Of a stretch of DNA of 64,000 nt, positions 16,523 through 24,481 are shown in pieces (within the stretch, counting starts at the first letter, position 1; every line of letters begins with the position of its first letter). A model generated the notes under the pieces. The model saw only the letters and a list, made by a program, of their open reading frames with translations. It searched no databases and had not been told where the DNA came from. A program made the position numbers and the translations under genes. The stretch covers positions 1 to 64,000 of the forward strand of contig JAFYDA010000051.1 in the NCBI GenBank assembly GCA_017545045.1. The letters run 5' to 3'. This DNA is from Prevotella sp. GTDB lineage: Bacteria > Bacteroidota > Bacteroidia > Bacteroidales > Bacteroidaceae.

Positions 16523-18465
16523 ATCAGCGTTCCATACTCTGTACTATAGCGTAACATCTGGTGAGCATAGCTTTCCGAATAATTCAGCTGAACATCTGCT
16601 ATCTGACCATTTGCATCAACGACGGGCAACATCTGGGGATTGATAAAGCCCTTATAGGGTGCCAAGTCAAGCCGACGATAACGTTCCAGTACCTCGGAAT
16701 GAAGCGTACTGTCCACCTTGACGGCATAGGTCTCCACCAGCTGACGGGCAGCCTCATAGTCGCCCTCGCTTTTGATACGTTGTACCTCAGCTAACAACTG
16801 GGCAAACAACTGACGCAAACGTTCGTAGTCATTCACCTGCACATAGGTCTTCCCGTCACGCACGACCAATTCCACCACAGAACCCTGACTCGCACACCAG
16901 TGGGCAATCAATGAACGATTGCGCATGTGGGCCTCTTCTATCTGGTTGCCCGGCGTAATCCTGATAAGTTGTGTCATCAGGCCATTCATCATATAAGTAT
17001 AGTAGTGCGACTTATAAGCTTCACCATCTGGCAGCAAGCCCAGTTCCACCATTTTAGGATCGGCGATATAGTAAAGTCCAAAAAGATCGGCACGTGCCTC
17101 CTCTATCGTGTTACCATAAGCTTTCAGAGCATCTGGGTCAACGTCAGGTAGCAGTCGTCCGCTTCCGTGGCCCAGACACTCATGAAGATCTGTATGCAGG
17201 TCGTCGCACATGTCTCCATAACGCTCCACCAGCTCCAGCGTAGCTGTATCGATGATAAACTCCTCCTTGAACCCATTGCCGTGAGCAGCCTTTTTGTAGG
17301 CGTCAGTAATGTTCGAAATCGTGATACTCTTCGAACCATATTGAGCCCTGATCCAGTCGGCATTAGGGAGATTGATGCCGATAGCCGTTGAGGGATACTC
17401 ATCACCGCCAAGCATGGCCGCACAGATGGCACGCGCAGAGATGCCTTTGACCATTGGCTTCCGGAAACGGGGATCAACGGGCGAATGATCTTCAAACCAC
17501 TGCGCATTGGAGGCTATCTTCTGTGTCCTCAGAGAAGCGTCCTCGTCAACATATTCCACCAAGGACTCCCATGAGCCTTTCAACCCCAACGGGTCACTAT
17601 AGACCTCAATGAAACCATTGATAAAGTCCACTCGTCCGTCCAGGCACTGAAGCCACTTAATACTGTACTCATCGAACAGCCTCAAGTCGCCTGTCTCGTA
17701 GTAAGCCACCAGTGTGTCAATAACCTCACGCTGGGCATCATTCTCGGTCACCGTTGCAGCCTTGCGCAACCAATAGACAATATGGCTTAGTGCATTGCCA
17801 TAGCGTCCATCGGTTGTCCATAGGTCCTCTGTAATCTGGCCGTCACGTTTTACCAGAGTTGTATTCAATCCGTGTGAAACGGGTGTCTTGTCTGTTGCAG
17901 ACTTCTTTTCGGCGTAATATGCCTCTGCCTCTGCTTGTGTCACACCTTCATAGAAGTTGCAGGCTGACGTCAGCAACAAGTCCTCACCGTCGGCCTTGTT
18001 CACGCACTTAGGCAATACCGTGGGATCAAAAATAACAGGAAACAATTCTTCGCAGAGCCCGTCTACCGTCTGACCTTCGGCCAACGGTAGCCGACGGGCA
18101 TCTACCTTATGAAGCATGTGTTTTAGATAGTCTGCGCTGAAGTCGGGCAAGAATTTCTCTGAACCATAATGGTGGTAAATACCTTTAGAAAACCAAACGC
18201 GCTTCAGATAAACCTCCAATGCTCTGAACTCAGCGGTATCACGGGCGATTCTACAGTCTGTGTAAACAACTTCTAAAGTCTTTCGGATGAGTAGGTTATA
18301 TCGTCCAAACTGATCGAAGGTAATGTCACGTCCGAACAATGCGGCCTTAGACAAGTAATAAACAAATAACTTTTGTTGTAAAGAAAGTTGTTCAAATCCG
18401 TGCAATTTGTAACGAAGCATCTGCAAATCCGCAAAACGCTCGTCTACATAACAAAAACCATTCAT
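16519..18465 (-). CDS. Dipeptidyl-peptidase III family zinc metallopeptidase (M49)
   Basis: A 648-residue M49 peptidase. The zinc motif H-E-x-x-x-H of this family is HECLGH at 428-433 and the second motif is EEARAD at 455-460, whose second Glu should be the third zinc ligand. There is no signal peptide, so it should be cytoplasmic. It removes dipeptides from the N-terminus of short peptides, consistent with the peptide-based nutrition of this group. Bacterial M49 enzymes are about 650-700 residues, so it is full length. The upstream AraC gene ends 29 bases before the start, and the AlkD-like gene overlaps the end by 4 bases. Confidence 0.9.
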   Translation of the reverse strand: MNGFCYVDERFADLQMLRYKLHGFEQLSLQQKLFVYYLSKAALFGRDITFDQFGRYNLLIRKTLEVVYTDCRIARDTAEFRALEVYLKRVWFSKGIYHHYGSEKFLPDFSADYLKHMLHKVDARRLPLAEGQTVDGLCEELFPVIFDPTVLPKCVNKADGEDLLLTSACNFYEGVTQAEAEAYYAEKKSATDKTPVSHGLNTTLVKRDGQITEDLWTTDGRYGNALSHIVYWLRKAATVTENDAQREVIDTLVAYYETGDLRLFDEYSIKWLQCLDGRVDFINGFIEVYSDPLGLKGSWESLVEYVDEDASLRTQKIASNAQWFEDHSPVDPRFRKPMVKGISARAICAAMLGGDEYPSTAIGINLPNADWIRAQYGSKSITISNITDAYKKAAHGNGFKEEFIIDTATLELVERYGDMCDDLHTDLHECLGHGSGRLLPDVDPDALKAYGNTIEEARADLFGLYYIADPKMVELGLLPDGEAYKSHYYTYMMNGLMTQLIRITPGNQIEEAHMRNRSLIAHWCASQGSVVELVVRDGKTYVQVNDYERLRQLFAQLLAEVQRIKSEGDYEAARQLVETYAVKVDSTLHSEVLERYRRLDLAPYKGFINPQMLPVVDANGQIADVQLNYSESYAHQMLRYSTEYGTLI

Positions 18466-18494
18466 TTTTAAGACAGTTCCTTCATGTTTCTTTA

Positions 18495-18944
18495 CTACTT
18501 CGGCAACTTCTTTGTTTGCGATATAGGATGCTGCTGCAAATGCCTCTGTCTGTATTCGCGGGGCGTCATATTCATCAACCTATAGAATGAAGCATAAAAA
18601 GACTGACGATTGGCAAAGCCTACCATATCGCTGACATCTTCCATCCGATAGTCCATATAACGCTTGTCGACCAGAATTGACATTGCCTCTTCAATTCTAT
18701 ACTTGTTTATAAATGAAGCATAGTTCATGTGGAAGCGAACATTAACGACTGCTGACACGTAACGGGTATTAGTTCCAAGATCAGCTGCTAACTTTTTGGC
18801 AGAGTAATCTTTGTCCTTGTACTTTTTCTGCATCACAATGATGTTGAGTATCTTCTCCTGTAACTCATCCATCAATCTGGGACTCACCAAAGTACGATAG
18901 GTGGCTTCCTTCACCTTCTGTTGGTTAATATTATACTTTGCCAT
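18495..18944 (-). CDS. Short AraC-family HTH regulator
   Basis: A 149-residue protein whose C-terminal 100 or so residues are an AraC DNA-binding domain: AKKLAADLGTNTRYVSAVVN forms the first helix-turn-helix, then YASFINKYRIEEAMSIL, DVSDMVGFANRQSFYASF and MNMTPREYRQR. Only about 40 residues precede it, too few for a sensor domain, as in several small Bacteroidota AraC proteins that follow a histidine kinase or act alone. The frame is open to 19184, but that would read through the repeat cluster and promoter; the ATG at 18944, 49 bases after a TATATTTG motif, is preferred. It may regulate the M49 peptidase gene downstream. Confidence 0.82.
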   Translation of the reverse strand: MAKYNINQQKVKEATYRTLVSPRLMDELQEKILNIIVMQKKYKDKDYSAKKLAADLGTNTRYVSAVVNVRFHMNYASFINKYRIEEAMSILVDKRYMDYRMEDVSDMVGFANRQSFYASFYRLMNMTPREYRQRHLQQHPISQTKKLPK

Positions 18945-18992
18945 AAGACATTGAAAGATTAATAATGGAGGTTTATCAAGGTTTTTCAAATG

Positions 18993-19000
18993 CAAATATA
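18993..19000 (-). promoter_or_regulatory. Bacteroidota -7 promoter motif for the short AraC gene
   Basis: Minus-strand TATATTTG lies 48 bases before the chosen ATG at 18944. It supports the short form of the protein over the longer open frame. Confidence 0.55.
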
Positions 19001-19137
19001 ACATTTTTTTCGAAAAGTTCCAAATAAAAAAGGAATAATTTTCAAAAAAAGCTCTTTTTTTTGTTTTTAATATAAAAATATTACTGTCCGCTACACGTAA
19101 ATCTTCTATGTGACGCATACTAAAAGACAGGAAAAAT

Positions 19138-19226
19138 GCGGAGCCTCCGCGTTTTTGTCCCAGGCCGTGGGACATTTGTCCCAAGCCCTGGGAATTTTCC
19201 GTGGAGCCTCCGCAGAATCACGGGGA
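19138..19226. repeat. Cluster of palindromic repeat elements, copy A
   Basis: In order: GCGGAG-C-CTCCGC (19138-19150), GTCCCA-ggccg-TGGGAC, TCCCA-agccc-TGGGA, then CCGTG...CACGG enclosing GGAGCCTCCGCAGAAT. The 24-base stretch 19203-19226 matches 45511-45534 at 22 of 24 positions, sharing the core CTCCGCAGAATCAC. This makes it one copy of a dispersed, hairpin-forming element. Confidence 0.75.
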
Positions 19227-19271
19227 CAGAGAGGAAAGACAACGGGTAGGCGAGCTTGCTCGGGAATGAGA

Positions 19272-19308
19272 AGGGCGGCACCCTCCGCCGTTGCGGAAGC
19301 GCCGCCCT
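19272..19308. repeat. Strong GC hairpin
   Basis: AGGGCGGC (19272-19279) pairs with GCCGCCCT (19301-19308), and inside it TCCGC (19284-19288) pairs with GCGGA (19293-19297) around a CGTT loop. No T-run follows on either strand, so it is a structural or repeat element rather than a clear terminator. Confidence 0.7.
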
Positions 19309-19488
19309 CAAATAGTTTATCGCTCAGAGCTCAGACCTAAAGTGCACCCCAGGCTGGTGGCCTCGGCTATCTGCGTAGTGGTTATCCCATCATCCTTCAT
19401 ACGACGAGCTATCTTTCGTCTCTCGTCCAAATGTCAACGCTCCTGCTTCGTGTTGTCTGATGTCTGCTGCTGTCATGATTGTGGGATC

Positions 19489-19788
19489 TCAAAGAATTTC
19501 GATGTCTTCAATAGACAGCTTTGTAATATCTGCAATGTCCTCGACAGCGTAGCCTTTAGCTTTCATGCGAAGAGCTGTATCAATCTTCTCTTTCTGAATG
19601 CCTTTCTTCTCTCCCTTCCATTCAGCGGTATCTAACGAATTCTTCAAGTCACGGTAAATCTTGACGCTCTCCTCGTAGTCCTGCCGCTCTTCGGGCGAGA
19701 ACTTGGCTATCTCGGCCTGCTTGAAGAGTTTCTTGAAACCAAAGTCAGTATACGGATTGATATATCTCTCTTTCGTGTCGTCAGCCAT
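19489..19788 (-). pseudogene. Rpn family (PD-(D/E)XK nuclease-transposase-like) gene with internal deletion
   Basis: The 99-residue product joins the conserved N-terminus of Rpn-type proteins (YINPYTDFGFKKLF, residues 9-22) directly to their C-terminal part (SPEERQDYEESVKIYRDL...EWKGEKKGIQKEK, then a helical end with IADITKLSIEDIEIL). Bacteroidota members are about 300 residues, so some 190-200 residues containing the nuclease core are absent, apparently by an in-frame deletion at about residue 23. The frame and promoter motif are intact, so a small helical protein may still be made. It cannot be a nuclease. An unusual functional short form cannot be ruled out. Confidence 0.7.
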
Positions 19789-19816
19789 AATTGTATCGTT
19801 ATTACATTTTATGGCA

Positions 19817-19824
19817 CAAAGATA
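19817..19824 (-). promoter_or_regulatory. Bacteroidota -7 promoter motif for the Rpn remnant
   Basis: Minus-strand TATCTTTG lies 28 bases before the ATG at 19788, a spacing like that of active genes in this window. Confidence 0.5.
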
Positions 19825-19956
19825 CGAAATATTCCGTAAATTAATCGCAATTGCGCTGAAAAAGTTGCAATGTTTAACGAAAAGCCCACGGCAAAGCCCG
19901 GAACCAAAGGTCGCTGGCCGAAGGGGAAAGCAAATCGGGTGCCGAGGGTGAAAATC

Positions 19957-21186
19957 TTAAGGCACTAAAAGCGAGGAGTCGCCATAACTAAGAAAACGGA
20001 AATCATGGGAGAGAGCGTAATCGTAAATACGATGCCAGTCGCCATGGACAAAAGCACTGACCAAAAGCAACAAAGTGGATTGTGGCTGATGAAAATTAGT
20101 AATCAGCATACGCACAATCTTATAATCATAACCTGGGACAATGATAATCTGTGTACTGCTGTGAAGCACTGTGAGCCCGAAACGATCCATCCAAGCGAGC
20201 AAGGCTCTAATAGATTGCTCACAAGTAACAAAGTCGGAAGAGGGCCGTTCGTAGGGTTCCCACTGCTGCACATGCAACTGATTTTCTATGATTTCCGGGT
20301 TATGCAAGGTTTTCAGTCCCATGTAATAGAGGCTCTCAAGCGTCCGTACACTGGTGGTACCTACGGCTATCGCCTGACAATCATGCGCTAACAGTTTTTC
20401 AAGCGTCTGACGATGGACGGCAATATACTCAGTGTGCATCTCGTGACCTTCTATTTCCTCGCTCTTGACAGGTTTGAAAGTACCAGCTCCAACATGGAGG
20501 GTCACCTCTTCCCTATCAATATTATGAGCATCGAGAGACGAAAGCACTTCAGGAGTAAAATGCAGACCAGCGGTAGGTGCCGCTACGCTACCCTCAATTT
20601 TCGAATAGACGGTCTGATAGGTTGTCTTGTCGGTCTCCTCTGTTTCACGATTCAAATAGGGTGGAATAGGCAGTTCGCCCATGATGTCGATGACCTCGGA
20701 AAATGAACACTGCAGGTCTGTATCGAGCGACCATTCAAAGTCTATACGATAGGACGTACCGGTCAAAGGGCCACGGGTGGCTTTGACGGTCAAGGTCCCG
20801 TCATGGGTATTCAATATGCGTGTCAGCGTGCCTTCCTTCCATTTCTTAAGATTACCCACCAGACAGAGCCATGAACAGTGGCCACGGGTCTGGAACATCT
20901 GTTCATAGTCGGTCGGGGCAATGGGTTCCAGCAGGAATATCTCAACGAGAGCCCCCGTATCCTTACGGAAATGCATGCGAGCTTGAATGACGCGAGTATT
21001 ATTAAACACCATCAAAGCCCCCTTGGGAAGATAATCAGGTAAATGGCAAAAAACATCCTCACCAATCTCACCATGAGAATAAACCAACAATTTGGATTGG
21101 TCACGACGAGCGATAGGATACTTTGCAATACGTTCGTCAGGTAAAGTATAATTATAATCGCTAATACGAATCTTCTTAGGAGACAT
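19957..21186 (-). CDS. queA: S-adenosylmethionine:tRNA ribosyltransferase-isomerase
   Basis: About 409 residues, the usual QueA range in this phylum. Recognisable parts are SDYNYTLPDERIAKYP at the N-terminus, ALMVFNNTRVIQARM, SVAAPTAGLHFTPEVL, LHVGAGTFKPV and NFHQPQSTLLLLVSAF. QueA transfers the ribosyl part of SAM to preQ1 at tRNA position 34, giving epoxyqueuosine, in the cytoplasm. The frame is open to 21222, but that would overlap the PAP2 gene; the ATG at 21186 (MSPKKIRISDY) is the standard start and lies 14 bases after the PAP2 stop. It is the last gene of the long minus-strand run that begins at ftsY. Confidence 0.93.
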   Translation of the reverse strand: MSPKKIRISDYNYTLPDERIAKYPIARRDQSKLLVYSHGEIGEDVFCHLPDYLPKGALMVFNNTRVIQARMHFRKDTGALVEIFLLEPIAPTDYEQMFQTRGHCSWLCLVGNLKKWKEGTLTRILNTHDGTLTVKATRGPLTGTSYRIDFEWSLDTDLQCSFSEVIDIMGELPIPPYLNRETEETDKTTYQTVYSKIEGSVAAPTAGLHFTPEVLSSLDAHNIDREEVTLHVGAGTFKPVKSEEIEGHEMHTEYIAVHRQTLEKLLAHDCQAIAVGTTSVRTLESLYYMGLKTLHNPEIIENQLHVQQWEPYERPSSDFVTCEQSIRALLAWMDRFGLTVLHSSTQIIIVPGYDYKIVRMLITNFHQPQSTLLLLVSAFVHGDWHRIYDYALSHDFRFLSYGDSSLLVP

Positions 21187-21200
21187 TTCTAAATTCTGAT

Positions 21201-21899
21201 TTATATATAAAGTGCAAGACATGCCCGAAGTAAAGCATATAGGAACGTGAATACAAAAACGGAAACCACCACGTCTATGTCTGAATACTGATAGCCCGTT
21301 TTAGTATAGTACGAAGAAACGTACTTCATGCCGTTAGAATAATATTGCTCTACACGAATAAGCAGATAATATACTACAGTGCCTACTAATCCTCCCCAGA
21401 GAATACCACACAGAATGTCGCCAGGGAAATGAACGCCTAAATACAGGCGCGTCCAACAGTTGACAAGCGACCATAGAATCAGCGAAACACTGAGGAAACG
21501 GCTACGAACCAGCAAGCTAAAGAACACTGCAATACTAAACGTGTTACAAGCATGAGCAGAAAAAAAGCCATAGTTTCCGCCACGATAACCATTTACGACA
21601 TCCACCTGCCACCCAATAACAGGATCGTGGGTTGGACGCCAGCGTGCTACCAATGGTTTGACAATGCCGTCATCAACTGCACCAGACAGGAGATAACACA
21701 GGGCTGCACAAAATAACACGAAAATTACTTTTCGAAAAGAATTATTATTTCTCAATACCATATAGAACATGGACAGATAAAGCGGAATCCATGTCGTAGC
21801 TGTGGTGAGCGTCTTCGCCAGCCCATCAAAATATAGAGAACTGCTACCGTTCAAAGTTAAAAGCAGCCACCGATCAAGATTTATTAGTTCATCCAACAT
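21201..21899 (-). CDS. PAP2-superfamily membrane phosphatase
   Basis: A 232-residue membrane protein with about five or six hydrophobic segments and the three PAP2 motifs: KPLVARWRP, the SAH in GFFSAHACNTFS and RLYLGVHFPGDILCG. It should dephosphorylate a lipid phosphate or pyrophosphate on the periplasmic face of the inner membrane (undecaprenyl pyrophosphate, phosphatidylglycerol phosphate or lipid A in known members); which one cannot be told. Its ATG overlaps the stop of the batD/E fusion by one base (TAATG), so the two are coupled. Confidence 0.87.
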   Translation of the reverse strand: MLDELINLDRWLLLTLNGSSSLYFDGLAKTLTTATTWIPLYLSMFYMVLRNNNSFRKVIFVLFCAALCYLLSGAVDDGIVKPLVARWRPTHDPVIGWQVDVVNGYRGGNYGFFSAHACNTFSIAVFFSLLVRSRFLSVSLILWSLVNCWTRLYLGVHFPGDILCGILWGGLVGTVVYYLLIRVEQYYSNGMKYVSSYYTKTGYQYSDIDVVVSVFVFTFLYALLRACLALYI

Positions 21900-24481
21900 T
21901 ATATTAACTCTATTAATGACGTTTCAATCCAGCCCTCTTTGCCATCAGCTACACGGATACGTTTCCATTGATGCATGGTTCCATCAATTATTTCGACCTT
22001 TGTACCCTCATGCAGGATGAACAGGTCAGTACCCTGCGAGGCGGGTGTGCTCTTGATGGTGGCTGCAGGTGCCATTATTATGGCACCGCTACGATGGACA
22101 AAGCTATTCTTCTGAATGTAGGCACAATAATTAGAGACAATGAAGAAAACCAAGAGGGCTAAAGCACCGAAAAAGCCTAACTTGCGAACCCAGATACGTT
22201 CAGAGAACAGATAAGCAAGAGAAAGCAGGATAGCCAAGGCAAGGGCACAAAGGGCGATACGTGCCCAGCCGTCGACGCTGGTTTGATTGATGAGTGAACG
22301 ATACCAAGTGACGAAAAACATCTCTGACTCTGGCGTTATTTTGTCAATGGTCTTTGAACGGGCCATCTGCAGATTGAACCGAATGTCAGCATCACCAGGA
22401 GACAGGAGCAGGGCACGTTCATAGTTAAGCACCGCCCGCGGTATCTCGTCTGTACGATAATAGGCATTGCCGAGATTGTAGTATAATTCGGCACTCACAC
22501 CCTGTTTCAAAAGTTGCTCATAGTTTTTGATGGCCTGCTGGTAATGGCCTTGGGCATAGGCGCTGTCAGCGTCTTCCTTGGTCTGGGCGCCTACGGACAT
22601 AGGAAGCATCAGTATCAGAAGCATGACGGCAGCAGACTTTGGGGCACGACCACCATGCTTCATGCCATTTTCAATTTTTTCTATCGCATTCATTACCCTT
22701 TCAAATACTTTATTCATATTACCCTTCGGATCGCCAGGAGCATAACGTTCGAACTCACACTCGTCAATGGCTCCAATAAAGAGATCAATAACCTGTTGGT
22801 CAACATTGCGCGCCTGAAGACGTTCTGCGATATTGTCGTGAGAAAGTTGCTCGACAGGAATATTCAATTTGTCACCCACATAGCCCCAAAGAGCACGGAG
22901 TGCTTCATCGTAAAACTCGGAAGGGTTGTTGGCAGCCATCAGACGGGCAGCCTTTTTCAATCGTCTCGTAGCCACCTTGTTGGCCTTTCCAGCACGCTGT
23001 CCCACAATGTCAGCACCCGAAATGGCATGTTGACGGAAAATAATAAAGAGCGAAACAAAGATGACAACCAAAACGGCCAAAGCAATCCAATAGTCCGTGC
23101 TACCAAAGAAGAACTCATTAACGTTGTGTAGCTCAGATGAGCCCGTCTTGATGTAACGGATATCCTTGTTCAACTGCTTCAAGTCTTCCTGACCTTTGAA
23201 ATCACTGACAGTCGAACTGCCGCTTCCGCTACCTTTCTTCACATCGAGTGTGAACGACTGCGTTTTGACAGTCTGATAGCTTTTCGACGATATATCATAA
23301 TAGGTGAATTCAACGGGAGGAATCTCGTACTTTCCCTGATGACGGGGAACTGCGAGGAAATCGTAAACCATAGTTCCCTCTACACCATTCGTTGTAAGTT
23401 TCGTCTTATCCGTGACCTTTGCATCATAGCAGTCAAAGTCTTTTGGAAAATTGACAACGGGTTGCTTGATAAGTTTCAAATTTCCGACACCATTGACTGT
23501 AACTCTCAACTTGACTGCATCATTGGCTTTTACTTCTGCATTGTCCAACTGTGCTGAAATATTGAAATGACCGACGCCACCTGAGAAATTCGATGGACGT
23601 TGTGGCAGCGGGTCTACTAGGATTTCAATACTAGGTGCCTGAATCTGCTTCTTCACCTCCATATATCCTGAACCACCGTTAAAAAAAGCCTCAAAGGGGT
23701 CGATGTTACGATTCTGCTGAATGACGATGCCGTTGAAGGTTAGGCTAGGAATCTTCAACTTACCAGTCATCTGAGGGAACATCACGTACTGAGACCATGT
23801 AACCGTACGATAGGGACGTCCATTGACCGTCTCAATTTTGAAGCTCTTCTGCTGAGGCAGAGGGACTTCTTGAGTATGAAAGCCATTCAAGTCGGGCATC
23901 TTACCCTCTAACTGTGTCAAATCAACAAGTGTGTAAACCTTGTAAGTCAGCAAAATGGGCTCCTGCTCATACACACGTTTCTTATTGGCACTGACTTTGA
24001 TAAAAAGGTCAGAACCCGATATCGGCGAACCTGCTGCACGTGGTTGAGGCTGCATTTGTTGCTGACGACGTGAGCCACTACTCTGACCACCACTTTGGGC
24101 CTGTCCTGAAACAGTAATCTTCAACGGATTTGACGAAATAGTCTTACCTTCAACAGTGACATGAGCTGCCGGGATAGTGAAAGAACCATTCTTGACAGCC
24201 GCCACAATATAGGTGAAGGTAATTGAAGACGACTGAGAAGTATGACCATTGATAATCTGATAACTCGATTGCGATGAGCGACTTGGTCCCATCAAAACCT
24301 CAAAGGCATCAGGGATATCACCAACACGAAAATCGGAAACATTCTGTGTATTGACTGTGTACGACAGACGGAATTGCTCGCCCACAGCAACGTGGGACGG
24401 AGCACTAGCGGTTAGTGTCTGCGCCATGACTGCTATAGCAGCCACAGCAAAGCATATCATAACAAATAATCTTTTCATCAT
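21899..24481 (-). CDS. batD: BatD-BatE fusion: oxygen-tolerance domain, TM, TPR and SH3-like domains
   Basis: About 860 residues. Order: signal peptide (to about 20, AVMAQ); BatD repeats of Ig-like type (about 21-440); a TM near 455-475 (ALAVLVVIFVSLFIIF); a cytoplasmic helical part with NPSEFYDEALRALWGYVGDKL; a second signal-peptide-like segment (Met607, AAVMLLILMLPMSVGAQ); TPRs (DSAYAQGHYQQAIKNYEQLL, AELYYNLGNAYYR); two TMs; and a C-terminal SH3-like part (GTKVEIIDGTMHQWKRIRV...GWIETSL). BatD and BatE are normally separate. The track-length frame starts at a TTG at 24487; the ATG at 24481 overlaps the previous stop by one base (TGATG) and is preferred. Part of the MoxR-Bat system linked to stress and oxygen tolerance. 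Confidence 0.85.
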   Translation of the reverse strand: MMKRLFVMICFAVAAIAVMAQTLTASAPSHVAVGEQFRLSYTVNTQNVSDFRVGDIPDAFEVLMGPSRSSQSSYQIINGHTSQSSSITFTYIVAAVKNGSFTIPAAHVTVEGKTISSNPLKITVSGQAQSGGQSSGSRRQQQMQPQPRAAGSPISGSDLFIKVSANKKRVYEQEPILLTYKVYTLVDLTQLEGKMPDLNGFHTQEVPLPQQKSFKIETVNGRPYRTVTWSQYVMFPQMTGKLKIPSLTFNGIVIQQNRNIDPFEAFFNGGSGYMEVKKQIQAPSIEILVDPLPQRPSNFSGGVGHFNISAQLDNAEVKANDAVKLRVTVNGVGNLKLIKQPVVNFPKDFDCYDAKVTDKTKLTTNGVEGTMVYDFLAVPRHQGKYEIPPVEFTYYDISSKSYQTVKTQSFTLDVKKGSGSGSSTVSDFKGQEDLKQLNKDIRYIKTGSSELHNVNEFFFGSTDYWIALAVLVVIFVSLFIIFRQHAISGADIVGQRAGKANKVATRRLKKAARLMAANNPSEFYDEALRALWGYVGDKLNIPVEQLSHDNIAERLQARNVDQQVIDLFIGAIDECEFERYAPGDPKGNMNKVFERVMNAIEKIENGMKHGGRAPKSAAVMLLILMLPMSVGAQTKEDADSAYAQGHYQQAIKNYEQLLKQGVSAELYYNLGNAYYRTDEIPRAVLNYERALLLSPGDADIRFNLQMARSKTIDKITPESEMFFVTWYRSLINQTSVDGWARIALCALALAILLSLAYLFSERIWVRKLGFFGALALLVFFIVSNYCAYIQKNSFVHRSGAIIMAPAATIKSTPASQGTDLFILHEGTKVEIIDGTMHQWKRIRVADGKEGWIETSLIELI

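Larger units (their letters stand above)
18945..19488. other. Hairpin-rich intergenic region of about 540 bases without a supported gene
   Basis: The side next to the AraC gene (18945-19100) is AT-rich and holds its promoter. From 19138 to 19310 the region is GC-rich and made of nested palindromes (annotated separately). From 19310 to 19488 I see nothing supported: a short frame with CHDCGISKN-like sequence is only the antisense of the Rpn-remnant end. No tRNA or riboswitch was recognised. Confidence 0.6.

Noticed and set aside
18945..19184. N-terminal extension of the AraC regulator to 19184
   Set aside because: It would translate the palindromic repeat region and the promoter; the ATG at 18944 fits the domain and the -7 motif.
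19310..19488. Short plus-strand frame opposite the Rpn remnant
   Set aside because: No motif and no promoter; it overlaps the antisense of the remnant.
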